From: Cephalotus follicularis
Lineage: Eukaryota; Streptophyta; Magnoliopsida; Oxalidales; Cephalotaceae
DNA length: 64,000 nucleotides
Direction: 5' to 3'
Assembly (NCBI GenBank): GCA_001972305.1
Contig: BDDD01002309.1
Span: 62,001 to 126,000 of the forward strand
The position numbers and the translations under genes are program-made. Below are positions 44,613 to 56,384 of this stretch, piece after piece (positions within the stretch are counted from its first letter, which is position 1; every line of letters begins with the position of its first letter). The notes below the pieces were generated by a model. That model searched no databases, was not told the origin of the DNA, and saw nothing but the letters and a program-made list of their open reading frames with translations.

Positions 44613-47105
44613 TATTTTTTGTCCATTTTTTAGTAACAATTTATAATGCAGTTATCGAAAGATGGGGCTTTACACTCAAAAGCACTATATATACCATGAT
44701 AAGGTATGTATTAACATATTTTTAGAATGACGTGAGCTCACATAATTTGACTAGTAAGACATGTAACAATACTTGACGGTATGCCGAATACTCCAAAAAT
44801 TCATATTTTTTAAATTTGATATTCATATTTTTTAAATTTGATATTCTATATTTGTATGCATGTTCATTTTCGAGTCAAACAACTATCTCTAATTATTTCA
44901 AATATGTAAATTAAATTTCAACAATTGAAAAATTTACTTTAGATTAATGGTGCATTTGTTTGTATCAAGTGATAAGTGACAGAATCTGAATAAATATCTG
45001 AATATTTAAGTGACAACATCTAAATACTGAATAATTAAGATCGTTTGATAACGAAAATGTTTGAAAGATCTAAATATGCATAAATTTTTTTTGCCCTTAT
45101 CAAGAACAAGTTGATTCATAAAAATTATAATCAAATCTATTTATGTTTTATTTTAATATAGACATAATCCCAACTTTATTAAAATTATTAATTCACTAAT
45201 AATAATAATAATTTTTTCCTCATCAAACCAATCAAATTATTAAATCTCCCAAAATACATCAAAATCCCAAACAACACAACAATCGCATACTTTTTTCTAA
45301 CACATGTCTCACAGAATTTGTCAATTTATAAACATAAAACCAAAAAGTATAGACAAATAATGTACATAACACATGAAACCATACTGTAAACGTGGCAGAC
45401 AAAAATCATAAAAAAAAAACCATATTCGATTGTCCATGAATCTATAGCCAAATCCAAAGATCAAAAGTATGGATCTCTTGGTTTCAATCTGTAGCCAAAT
45501 CTAGAGAGAAAATATCCTAGTAATTTATGTTGAGAGAGAGAAACAAAGATAAAAAGAGAGAGGAGTTGGTTTTCTACGCTAAGTACAAAGCTTCTCCAAC
45601 ACTAGTGGGTGGTGAGTCTGACGCGGGATCGATCATTGGTGTTGATATTGCCATTGTTGTGGTCTGTGTCTAGAAAATGAAGAGATGGAAAAATGACGAA
45701 ATAAATCTAGGAAATAATGATAAGGTTAAAGTTTGGTTTTTGAAAATAAAATAAGGATAATTTTATCCAAAATTATAATAAGATATGGTATGACAGGATA
45801 AGTGAACATTTAAAATCTAGATTAAAAAAATTGTATTAAAAGGTATTCAAACAGCCATTCGTTGGACGCATGCAACACTACATGTGATGAGACGTTTATC
45901 CAAAAGAATATATGTCAATTCTTCATTTAATTTATATTTATTGATCTACTAAAATTATTACTCATATATGAAATAATTAGATAGATTTAATAAATTTTAA
46001 AATTAGCATGCATATGATGTAGATATATTGATTTGATTATGCATATCCATAATCAAATTCATTGAATTCTTAGATTTTAAATCATATGTCCGATATCCCC
46101 TTCTTTCTTGGGTCCTGTTATTCAAACTGATACAGTTGGTTTAAAAAATTTTATTCATCTGTTTTTAAAAATCTAAATCCTTCCATACAACTTTAAAAAA
46201 TGTAAAAGTTTATGGCATCATCAACCAAAAATTTCACAAACAACGTGAACATCTATATAAGACAGGGGGAGTTGAAGATCATATGTCAACATAAATGCGA
46301 AATGCAGTGTGTGAATCAATGAATGACATCTACATAAATATATTATATATAACCCATCACAAAAATTAACAATCACATCCCATTGATTAAAAAAGGAAAA
46401 AAACAATCACATCTCCAATTGCCAAATACCCAATTCAATCAATTGCAGTACGTATTTTTTGCATCACTAAACTATAAATATATTTTTTTTTTATCTGAGT
46501 AAACTTTAAATATTTACAAATATTTTGTTAAGCTTTTATAATTTTATTTCTATCTAAAGTTTCTAAAAAAAAATTCCTCAAATGAGCACAAACCCCACGA
46601 CTAGAACCGTGGTGATTGACCCATGGATAGTCAGTCAACGTCTTTGAAAATCATAATCAAATAGCAAATCATTTTGGTTCATTTTCGTTTAAAACTCACC
46701 GCCGTGTGACTGTAACTTACTATCCCTAGCACCCTCCACCAAAGTACAGCTTTGATTTCATTTTTGCCGTCTCTCTTTCGGTTTTTCTCTCTCTAAAACA
46801 CAATATCACTTTCTCTCTCTAGATTCTCGCAAATCAAAACATCGCTCTCCTCTGTCTCTCTCTCTCTAAATTGAGCACATGCACGCGATCCGAGGTGAAA
46901 TTATTGGATCGTGAACAACCGATTAGCGGAAGCGGAATCGTAGGATTGTGGAATTGGGGGATTAATTCGGATTTTGGAGGAGGTGGTCTGGATAATTCGA
47001 TAAAGTTAGGGTTTTTCTTTTTTGTTGTTTGGGGCTGGATCTAATCTAGGGTTTGGAGGAAAAGGAAGGGGGATTGATGGTAATTGAAGGTGAAAATGCA
47101 AGGCT
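44613..47105. other. Intergenic region upstream of the BAH gene
   Basis: AT-rich. A 23-bp unit (TTCATATTTTTTAAATTTGATA) is repeated in tandem at 44800-44850. 44950-45860 may be an eroded TIR element (GGTGCATTTGTTTG on the left, CAAACAGCCATTC on the right), but the evidence is weak. From about 46730 the sequence becomes CT-rich (TCTCTCTCT tracts), the 5' UTR of the downstream gene. Confidence 0.5.
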
Positions 47106-47205
47106 ATGCATGGAAGGGGACGAGGTGGAGGCTATGAGGAAGAGAGGAAGCCAAAAAGGCACATGTGGACTGAACCTACACGTGTCACTGCCGCCGCGAG
47201 TTTAG
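47077..47205 (+). other. Upstream ORF overlapping the BAH gene start
   Basis: An ATG 29 bp before the main start opens a 42-residue frame out of register with the BAH frame and ends inside exon 1. If the locus is transcribed it could lower translation from 47106. A second short ATG frame starts at 47096. Confidence 0.35.
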
Positions 47206-49373
47206 CCGTTGATGGTACCTCTTCTTTGTCTTCGCTCAATTCGTTTTGCAAGGTAATTTTATGAGAAATGTCACTGAGTTTTTTTTTATCGAATTCACGG
47301 AAAATTTATTTTTTTATTTTTTTAAAAATGACTTCAATTGTTTTGTTTGTGATTTTGGATCTCATTTCTGTGGGTGTGAGAATTTGAGGAAATCGGTTGA
47401 TTTATGTGAAATATATTGCCTTAATTGATATGAAGTGGAGGAAATGAAGCTGATTTTTGGGTGGAATCGAGGATCGGTGTATTTGAGTTGATGGTCATTG
47501 GAGTTTAGTCTTCCTATAGTGTTTTGTAATTTATTGTGATATATAAATACACACACACAAACACATAAAAACACTGTGTAAATTTAAAGGTTGAGATAAG
47601 CGATAAGGCTGTTGGATTGAGATGAAGAGATTGGGTTATTTGTTTAATTGTTGGTAGAGGTATTTCCATTTGTTGTGAAAAACGGGAATTTTTTTATGGG
47701 TCGTAAATTATACAACGTGGGTTTAGGGAAGAACGGAAGTAGGAGTGGACGATGAATGCGTATGGTCTGTGCTCTATAATTGGGTAGAACTTTTGACATA
47801 TGGAGTTTCTATATGATCAATATCTATTGAATTCATTGATGTTACCTAGCGTCAGTTTTGCAGCTTCTTTTTATTTTTTATTTACCTATGCTAACAGGAA
47901 ACTAAACCATTTTTTTATTCAAGGAATATGAGGTTAGAAACTTTAGTGTTATTAATCTACTGCTGTGTTGTGATATTGTTGAAGGCATTTATCTTATAAT
48001 CTATAGCTTTGAAGGAGAAAAAATGGTTGCTGGTAGTTATTACACTCCCTCAGCACATTGAATGTATCAGTAATGTGGACATAAGGATTTGTTATTTTCA
48101 ATCATGGATACTAGAGTTTTTCTATTCATCATCTTAAAGGTGTAGAAAAGGAAAGACATTGAAATGGATGGGTTATCAACCACACCTTCAACAAATTTGT
48201 TTCTCTCCAAATATATATATCTTCTTAAAGGTGTAGAAAAGAAAAGACATTGAAATGGATGGGTTATCAACCACTCATTCAAAAAATTTGTTTCTCTCCA
48301 AATATATATATATATATGTTTGAATTTCATTATCACAACATGTAATAAGAAAATAACATGACTTATTCTAGTATAATGACTTATTTCATCTGATGATAAG
48401 AGGATTAAATGGCTTCGACAGTGTTATTGGCATTGAAGCTGTCACTACAATTGCTGTTAATGTTTCATTAGTTCATATGTTGATTGAATATTTTTACTAG
48501 CAATCTTCCACGATTTTATTGGGTAATTACACATTACGGAGACAGCCTGATATGTGATTGATGTTCTTTAAACCTATTTAAATGTTTGATGTTGTAATGT
48601 ATCCGATACTCCCTGGATTGGTGTACCTACTGGTGACCTATGAATGTCAGAATACATCCTTTTTTCATAATAGAATTCGAACGTAGTTGTGGGTAAATAC
48701 AGAAGAAGAGTTTAAACCATGTATAATATATAATGCTTGTATGATTTACTTGGGACTTTATCAGAGTCATTTTTCAGCTGCTAAAGGCTTATCGACTTCC
48801 TCTTTCATTCTACAATAGGCTGCAATGATGAATATCTAACAATTCAAGGATTTTTTTAGAAAATAAACAGCGTTTTAAGAATATAATATGGCTGGAGTCT
48901 AGAAGATATGCAGTCTAAGATGAATTATATATGTTATTTGCACTTGCCTAAATACTGTGAGTTGATGAGATTAACACTCAAGAGTAATAATAGGATCATA
49001 GTTTATTTAGATTAGTATTTTATGGTTCACTAATCACATTTTATTTTTCCTCCCGTAGGATGGACGCAAGATCAGTGTTGGTGACTGTGCTCTTTTCAAA
49101 CCTCCCCAGGATTCCCCACCTTTCATTGGAATAATTCGTTGGTTGACTACTGGCAAAGAGAATAAATTAAAGTTAGGTGTGAATTGGCTTTATCGACCTG
49201 CTGAAGTAAAGCTTGGTAAAGGCATCCTGTTGGAAGCTGCACCAAACGAAATCTTTTATTCCTTTCATAAGGATGAAATTCCTGCTGCATCTTTAGTTCA
49301 TCCTTGTAAGGTTGCATTTCTTCCCGCACGCTTGCATCTACATAATTGTTTAAGTAACAAGGGACAACAGTGA
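47106..49373 (+). CDS. Truncated SUO-like BAH-domain protein (N-terminal fragment)
   Basis: Exon 1 47106-47252 and exon 2 49059-49373 join in phase (GT-AG) to 153 residues. The start MHGRGRGGGYEEERK and RHMWTEPTR, then the BAH core DGRKISVGDCALFKPP, SPPFIGIIRWL, NWLYRPAEVKLGKG and EIFYSFHKDEIPAASL, match the N-terminus of SUO (Arabidopsis At3g48050), a large nuclear BAH/TFIIS-N protein needed for miRNA activity. After HPCKVAFLP the match to SUO stops, and 17 unrelated residues lead to a TGA. The rest of the BAH domain, the TFIIS-N domain and the GW repeats are not found downstream to 52.7 kb. It is most likely a truncated duplicate; a BAH-only product cannot be excluded. The 5' UTR is CT-rich and intron 1 is 1.8 kb. 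Confidence 0.75.
48131..48318 (+). repeat. Tandem 91-bp duplication in intron 1 of the BAH gene
   Basis: The block TCTTAAAGGTGTAGAAAAG...TTTGTTTCTCTCCAAATATAT occurs at about 48131-48220 and 48222-48318 with about 93% agreement and a longer TA tail in the second copy. Confidence 0.85.
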
Positions 49374-51109
49374 AGTAGATTGAGTTACAAAATACGTTTC
49401 ACTTTTATCTGATTACAGCCTGTGTCGTCGTCTTGAGAAGATGATTATAACATACTGTCCGCAACATTTGGTTTCTGTATTTTGTCTACATGTTGGGTGG
49501 GTCCAGTAGTCGGGATACTCAGATCCATCTGAAAAAGGAAGAGAACATGGATGTGGACTGCATGTCATCCACGTAAAACAAGGCATCATTGATTCATCGC
49601 CCCCTAACAATAGAACAAAGGGACAGCTGCCTCTAGGCCCTAAGATAGCAACACTTGCTTTGATCCACTAGTTGGTTAATTGGTTTCATCCCTTATAGTT
49701 ACTTGAATGCCATGTTCTTCTTTATTGAGAGTTTATCAGCGAGTATTATTGATATATTCCATAATATCAACGTGATGATCAAAGACTTAAAAATTACGTG
49801 CTTTCTCTTTAACCAAGCATTTGAGAATTTTTCATGTAGTATGTATGCATACACACAGCATGAGGCTGCTTTAAGAAGTTAATAACTTGTTAGTATCTAG
49901 CAACTACACTTGTTAAAGACCCCCTCATTCGATTTTTTTTTTCTTTTTTTAAGAATTAATAATTATGTTGTACACAATCCCATCTTTTCTAATTAAGCTC
50001 TAGGAGTACAAAGAGCAATCCCTTTACCACCTCACCGAAACATATTTATATCAGTAGGAAGCTACTATATTAAAAAAAAGGTTAGCAACATGTCTGTTTT
50101 TGTTGTTTAATGTATGAATGGGAGAATCCGACTTTAATCACTACCACTATAATGATGAATTTTGTGACACACAACAGATCAAAAATCATTATTCAAGCTT
50201 TTAAGCAACTGTATGCTAACTCTAGATAGTATATTGAACCTTTGAGAAACAAAAAATAATTTTCAAAATGGAAGGACAAACTAATCAAAATAATTTAATG
50301 TTATCAAATCTTGAGTTCGATTCTTTAGATTTAGAGATTAGAGAAGGAACATGATTACTTATGTTGTGTAATCTAATTTTTAAATAAATAAAACAATTCC
50401 CTAATAGAACCAAGCTCCCACATCCTGAAGAATCAGCATCATGCAACTTTTTTCCAATTTGTGGACAACATTTCTTTATTATGTTACTGTTTTTTTTCTT
50501 TTTTTTGAGGGTTTAGTTCGAAGACCTATCAATCAGGCCGATATCGATAGTCAGTAGTGAGCGGAGTAGAGGGGAGCACCACTAACACAACGCAACTCAT
50601 ATGAGAAGAAACTACCATTTGGTATTAAATCTCTTTAATATCATTATGATACTTAATCTTTACTCGTACCCATAACCGGCCCCTTTTGAAGCCTGCACTG
50701 CAATAGATATAATAGTGGCCTAACTTTATTTCCTTGCTTTAGAGACTTTAGGCCTAAACTTTTGCTAAATAGCAATATAGCCAACCTACCATTTTATCTT
50801 ATTCATTCTTTTTCCAAATTCGTGCATATTAAACATTCAACAAATTATGCGCCCATACACTGATTTGATGCAAATTACACATTCAACAAGGATAAAGAAA
50901 TCATTGAACACTCCCTTTATTACATCATTGTTTTTCACTTTAATTCCCCTTCCCCTCTTTTCCATTTCTATGATTGTAAATGGTGTAAAGATTTTTATCT
51001 ATAAAAAAGTGCAAAAACTAGATATATATCTCAATCTCATCCCACTTTAGAAACTAAATGGATCATTACACAGTTCATGTTACTACATGTTGGTGCCCTA
51101 TTTGTTTTA
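49374..51109. other. Intergenic region downstream of the BAH fragment
   Basis: Mostly AT-rich, no supported ORF. 49420-49600 has some coding-like composition (GGTGGGTCCAGTAGTCGGG...AAGGAAGAGAACATGGATG) that could be eroded SUO exon sequence, but I could not align it convincingly. Confidence 0.4.
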
Positions 51110-51511
51110 GGGAAAATCACATGATGGCATTTTTAAAAAACAATAATTTTTTAATTTGACACATAATTTTTTTTCCTCAATTTAACGTACTACAGCGAAC
51201 AAAAATCTCAATGTAACACACCGCTAACTGCCATTAACGAAAAATTAGAAAATTATAAACGACAACTGACGACGTACATCACATTGAGATTTTTTTCACT
51301 CTGGTGCGCTAAATTGAGAAATCATTAATTTTTAGGACGTCATTATGATATTTTTCGGTGTTGTTTCAAAAAATTTCTCAATTTTGTTAACGACTGCTAA
51401 TGCTGCATCATATTATTGTTTTTTTCACAGCAGTGCGTCAAATTAGAAAAAAATATTATACGTCAAATTAAAAAATCATTACTTTTTTAAGGCGTTACCC
51501 CAATATTTTCC
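51110..51511. mobile_element. MITE with long TIRs (about 400 bp), Mutator-like
   Basis: The left end GGGAAAATCACATGATGGC and the right end (reversed) GGAAAATATTGGGGTAACGC continue into about 85 bp of inverted repeat sharing TTTTTTAATTTGAC and AATTT.ACG.ACT. Flanks TTTGTTTTA and TTTATTCTA agree at 7 of 9 positions, as for a 9-bp Mutator-type duplication. Non-coding. Confidence 0.6.
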
Positions 51512-51810
51512 TTTATTCTATACACATTATTCTCAAGTAATGTGATAATATAATGTGCATCCGAAAGGACAACTACACAAAACCACAATGTGAGCTTTGA
51601 AGTGCCCTAACTTTTTATTCTTCTCACACAGCAAGTACTGATAATATATATGTTAGGGTATTGTCTCGTACTTCAATTTTGATACCAAGTTCAGAAAAAA
51701 AAAAACAAAACAGAGATTTTAAATTAGTTGCTAAAGAAATTCAAAATCAATTGTTTATACTAGTCTCTAATTTGTGTTACACACGAAAATAACATCATCA
51801 TTTATTTTAG

Positions 51811-52145
51811 AAAAAAGTATAATTTAATCTTTGATATTTAGTCTCAGAAACACTTTAGTCTCTTTAATATGACAATTGACAAGTTAGTCTTGGTCAATAA
51901 ACGAAGTTTAAAAGTCAAGTAAATACATGGATTAAAGTATCTGGTCAATACTCATATTTAGAGATTATTGTGTTTTTATTATTAAACGCCAGAGACTAAT
52001 TTGTTTTTTATCCAAATGAAATTGTTAACGGTCAACAACTGGAGGAACTAATATGTCCAGTCAGGGATTAATGTGTCATTTGTTATAATAGAGGGACTAA
52101 AGTATCTCTAATACCGAACATCATGGACTAAATTGTATTTTTTTT
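51811..52145. mobile_element. MITE with ~58-bp TIRs (335 bp)
   Basis: The first ~58 bases (AAAAAAGTATAATTTAATC ... ACACTTTAGTCTCTTTAAT) pair with the last ~58 (reversed AAAATACAATTTAGTCC ... ATACTTTAGTCCCTCTATT). No clear target duplication. The GGGACTAAAGT core is widespread in plant MITEs (general knowledge). Confidence 0.6.
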
Positions 52146-52732
52146 CTCGGTTTTATATTTTTATCAAGATATAATAAATTAATTAAATTAAGATTATCAT
52201 AATAAAACAAGGAGAATACTTGACCCATACCATTCACCTTCTGATCGATATTTCGTCCATCAATTATTTATATATTTAAAATCTCATTAGATTTTAAGTT
52301 TTACATATGTAGATCATGCATACAAATTTTTAAGATATCGGATATTTATAGATATTTCATCTATACACAGTAATTTAACTGTTATATGAGTTTTTTTTTT
52401 TAGAAATTCATATAATATTTGAAATTATTAAGTGTAGATATAATAATTAGAGATATCTGGTTAATTTGAAAAATTGTATGCATGATTTGTATATAGATAA
52501 AACTTGAAATCCAATGGTTAGATTTTAAAACTATAAATCATTGATGAACGAAATACCGATGAGTAAGAAGAAGCTCCTCCACATTAGTATGGAGTCAAGT
52601 ATTATCCATAAAATTATCACCTATTAATTACCTCTAAAGTCCGTGGAATCTCCCATAAAAAAAATAAAATAAAATAACTTAGCTGCCTCACTTTCTAACC
52701 CTCTTCAATTTTTTTTTCTTAGAGTGGCATCG
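52146..52732. other. Intergenic spacer
   Basis: AT-rich, no gene. Its last five bases, CATCG (52728-52732), should be the target duplication of the LTR that starts at 52733. Confidence 0.5.
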
Positions 52733-54165
52733 TGTGACATCCGTGTCCCAGTAGTCTGTGTCTGTGAGCCTACGTGGCATTTTATCTGTCTGTATAGCTG
52801 TTAGTCTGTTAATCTGACTTTCATGACATATGCATCACGACATTAATAAATTTTTGTGATTTTATTCTGATGGTTTCTGCATAACAAATAAATTTTCCCT
52901 ACTGTAAATTAAATAATATTTTTCTGAAAAGACTGCTGAATTCAGAAAATAAGCCAAGTGGTATGTCTTAAACATCCAATTTCTGTCTGTATTGGTTAAA
53001 TTCTGGACAAAAACCCAGTCTATTTTGGGTTAAATATAAGAGAATGCCAATTTTTATTCATTTTTGGTTTTCTCTCTCATCTCTCCCGTCTTCTCTCTCC
53101 TCTCTCCGATTCTCTCACTATTTTTGCCTCTGCCACCGGCGTCACTGCCGATCTGACGTCGGCGAAGGTACCGGTGTGACCGCCTCTCTCTCCAGAGCAC
53201 ACCGGGCCCAGCCTCGACTCCGGCAACTGCGCCGTTTGCGCACTCGAAGCTCTCTCTCTCCGCCTTTGTTTTGCGTCGATCCGTCTTCTTCGGTGATCGT
53301 CACGGAAAGGCCAGCCCAAATTCGGACTCCTGGCGTCACGGCGGTTCGAAAGCGACCAGCCCTGACCTGTGACGAAGCCGGCCACACAGATCGACAGGAA
53401 AGTCAACCACGGTCAAATGCGTCCGTTCCGGACAGATGCGTCGGCGCCGTGACCAACGCGCCTTGGATCCGTGTTCTCCATCCTCTGGCGCACCAGATGC
53501 GACTTTCTCTGCGGCTGACCGGCGGTCGCGAGTGGCTGACAAGCATCGACAGCCTTTTGCGGCCTGTTTTTGACAGCTTTTTGACTCCGTTTTCCGCATG
53601 GAGGTGATTCGTTCCAGTTCCGTTCTGAGATTCCGGCTCTGTGCTCCATTCTATCCGATTTCAGTAAACTCTGAACTCTGTTTTATTGATTCTGTTTTTC
53701 GTTGAATTCTATAATTCTGTATTTGTTTCTGTTGTATAATGAACTTGAATCATGTAATTGATTCGAATTGGATAACCTGGACAACCACTTGGACCAGTTT
53801 TAAATGATTTATAAAGAATGTTTAATAAGAGGTTTAAACGATGTTTTGAACTATCAAACTTCTGCTGCTGTTGACCGTTTTGGTCAGTTATAGTTTTATG
53901 ACATCTGCACGCATTTCATTGCATAACGCATTGCACGGCATTGTGCATGTTTGAGTTCTGATAGTCTGTTGTCTGTCTGTCTGTCTGTCTGTTGGCAGAG
54001 GATCCTCCCTTTGAGATTGACCATGGAGGCGACCAGTCGTGGGACTTACTTGTCTGTTCTGTGAGTGGAACGCCTTTCTTTAACCCTTTTTACTCTGAAA
54101 TGCTTTTAAATGATTTGAATGTTTAAGCGTGTTCGCTTATTTGTTTCTGTATATGAATGACTTTT
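52733..54165 (+). mobile_element. First half of a 2.9-kb LTR, interrupted by the copia element
   Basis: Starts TGTGACATCCGTGTCC and aligns, in opposite orientation, with 12040 down to about 10525 in the solo LTR 9140-12040, including the GC-rich part and the block AGAGGATCC...GGCGACCAGTCG. It stops at 54165, where the copia LTR begins. The other half must lie right of the window. The TCTG microsatellite at 53968-53992 is expanded compared with the other copy. Confidence 0.85.
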
Positions 54166-56383
54166 TGTTGGAATCGGATTAACCAATTCCTATGCCATAA
54201 ATAGACTAAGGTGTGTAGGGTGTAGAACAAAAAATAAAACATGCAAACATGGCAGTGGAAGAACACCCAACAAAGGCAAAAACAGTCGACTTATGCCATG
54301 GCCACAGGCTACATGGATCACCACATCAACACTTAATTAAAAAGATGTCACCATTGCATTCAATGGTGACATACTAGCAAAGCAATAAAGAGGGAGACAA
54401 GGAGATATACCAACGGTGGTGGCTCCTTCGTCTTTGCCGCTTCAAGCTTGCGAAGACTTCCTCTTTATTGTCCTCCAACTCGTTCTGCTACTGCTCCTAG
54501 CAACAAAAACACCAGACTAGCAAGAAAAACCATAAACTGTTCTCTCTCTCTCTCTCTCTCAATGCTTATATAGGGTGCATTGGTGTTGACAAGGGTTGTC
54601 AATGTCAATCCACCCTAGATAAGTTACAATGCTTGGTGTATAATCACAGAAGGAACGCCCAGAGAACCAAAGAACCCACTCTCGTTTTTCCCAGCAAAAG
54701 CCTCACTTAAAAATGCTCTCATGGAATGCCATATGCCAGCCCCATTTCTCTCTCACTCTAAATTGCTCAACCTCACCTCCACTACTTGATCATGTTCCTT
54801 TCTCTAAGAGATCATGGAACCATGATCTGATAACATGATTCCCATCATGCTAAGTGGGGAGAAAACCATTGGTAGTGGGAGGTAGTGGGAGAGAGAAAAC
54901 ATGTGCATGATATTGTCCACCCAGGGTACCCACGTCACGCACAAAGCGTCGACGCCTTCCAATAAGCGTCGACGCTTATATGTAATAACACTATATGTTT
55001 CAAGTGTTAAACGTCGACGCTTTTCCAGAAGGCGTCGACGCTTTGTCTAATGATACCCGTTGACGCTATCCAAAAGGTATCGACGCTTAGACAAGTTGGT
55101 TAGGCAAAAAGAGTCTAACTCTTCTTTAAATGAGTCTAACTCATATAATCCCTTCGAATATTGATTAACTAAGATCAAACAAATATGTTACCATAAAATG
55201 TAAGATCCACTTAACAGATATTTGACACCAAGACTTAATATGTCTAACATATTAAAGAACTAATCATTATTGGGCAAGGACCCTCCAAAATCTTGGTTAA
55301 AATCGGAGGTGTTCATAAACTACCGAAATACCCCTAGGGTCCGGTTTAGCCATTCTAAATGGTCCTAGACCAATTTAAATACTGTCGGGATAATATCTAA
55401 TATTATCCAGATGAAAAAATTAATTTAATTAATTTTCCCATAATTTATTACATACCTCTTTAACCCTAGATTTTCTAAGTCGTCGGTTCACGTGTACTAT
55501 AATCCCTTGTTATGCTTGGCCCCGATTGAGGTCTAGGATAAGGATACGTGTCAACCCTAGATAATACCTCAATGGCTAAAATATATGGTCATTACTATGA
55601 CCTTTGGTAAACTCTCCAGAAATCTAATTTTCATTCTACCTCAACCTTGGCCAAGGATTTCATAAGTCCAAAGTATAATCAGATCATAATAGAGCCGATC
55701 ACCTCCACTCAGGTGTAACAATCCCATATTGTGCACTCACTTATATTCGTATAGATTCGATCATACCCAAAGACCACCTGATTGCCAGCCCAGCGCAAGA
55801 ACTGGGTAAGGTGGAGATCAAAGTATAACCGTCTCCATACAATATAGAGCAATCGCTCAGGTCTAAGGATCAGACGAGTTTGAGAACTCGCTAAGTGATC
55901 ATCACTTATACACAACCGCAAAAAGTAGGAGTCACTACTGACACGAGAATAGCGACTATCCAAAAAGTGTCTCATACGCGGGTCCAGTTCAGTGTACACA
56001 CTCCCAACGCGAACCCCGTATTTGCCCTAGTGTCCAACACAGATGGTAGTGAGAGAATCCATCATTCAATTCCATGAGCAGGCAACATACGCGCAAGTCT
56101 ATCCGGTTTACTAATGCCCACAAAGTGAACCTATGACTTGGAACTAATTTGACATAAGGAATAAGGTAACCAATCTCATAGCCTCCATGCTAGGCATCCA
56201 ACCTTATGTCAGGGCATCACAAGTATAAGCAGGTAAATAATAAACTATTTCAATTAAGTGATAAAACACAAGTAATATAGCCATAACAAATTAGCATGCA
56301 TCATATATATAAGGAATAAGATTGTTTCATACAAGAATACATATAAAACGACAGTCTATCCAATGGCTTGTCGGGTCACTACA
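54166..56383 (-). repeat. 3' LTR of the young copia element (2218 bp)
   Basis: TGTTGGAATCGG to CGGGTCACTACA on the plus strand. Contains a CT microsatellite (54541-54560) and TATAGGGTGC. A cluster of six AAGCGTCGACGCTT-type palindromes lies at 54946-55095. The inner end is followed directly by the purine tract (minus strand AAGTGGGAGATTTT, 56400-56387), which overlaps the pol stop. Confidence 0.85.
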
Positions 56384-56384
56384 T

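Noticed and set aside
44950..45860. Possible TIR transposon
   Set aside because: End similarity is only about 10 bp and no target duplication was found.
53044..53607. 187-residue ORF on the plus strand, GC-rich and Arg-rich
   Set aside because: It lies in the 2.9-kb LTR family. In the other copy (9140-12040) the frame is not kept, so it is repeat-derived and not a gene.
55709..56077. 96- and 60-residue ORFs in the copia 3' LTR
   Set aside because: Lie in LTR sequence with no recognisable domain; typical random frames.
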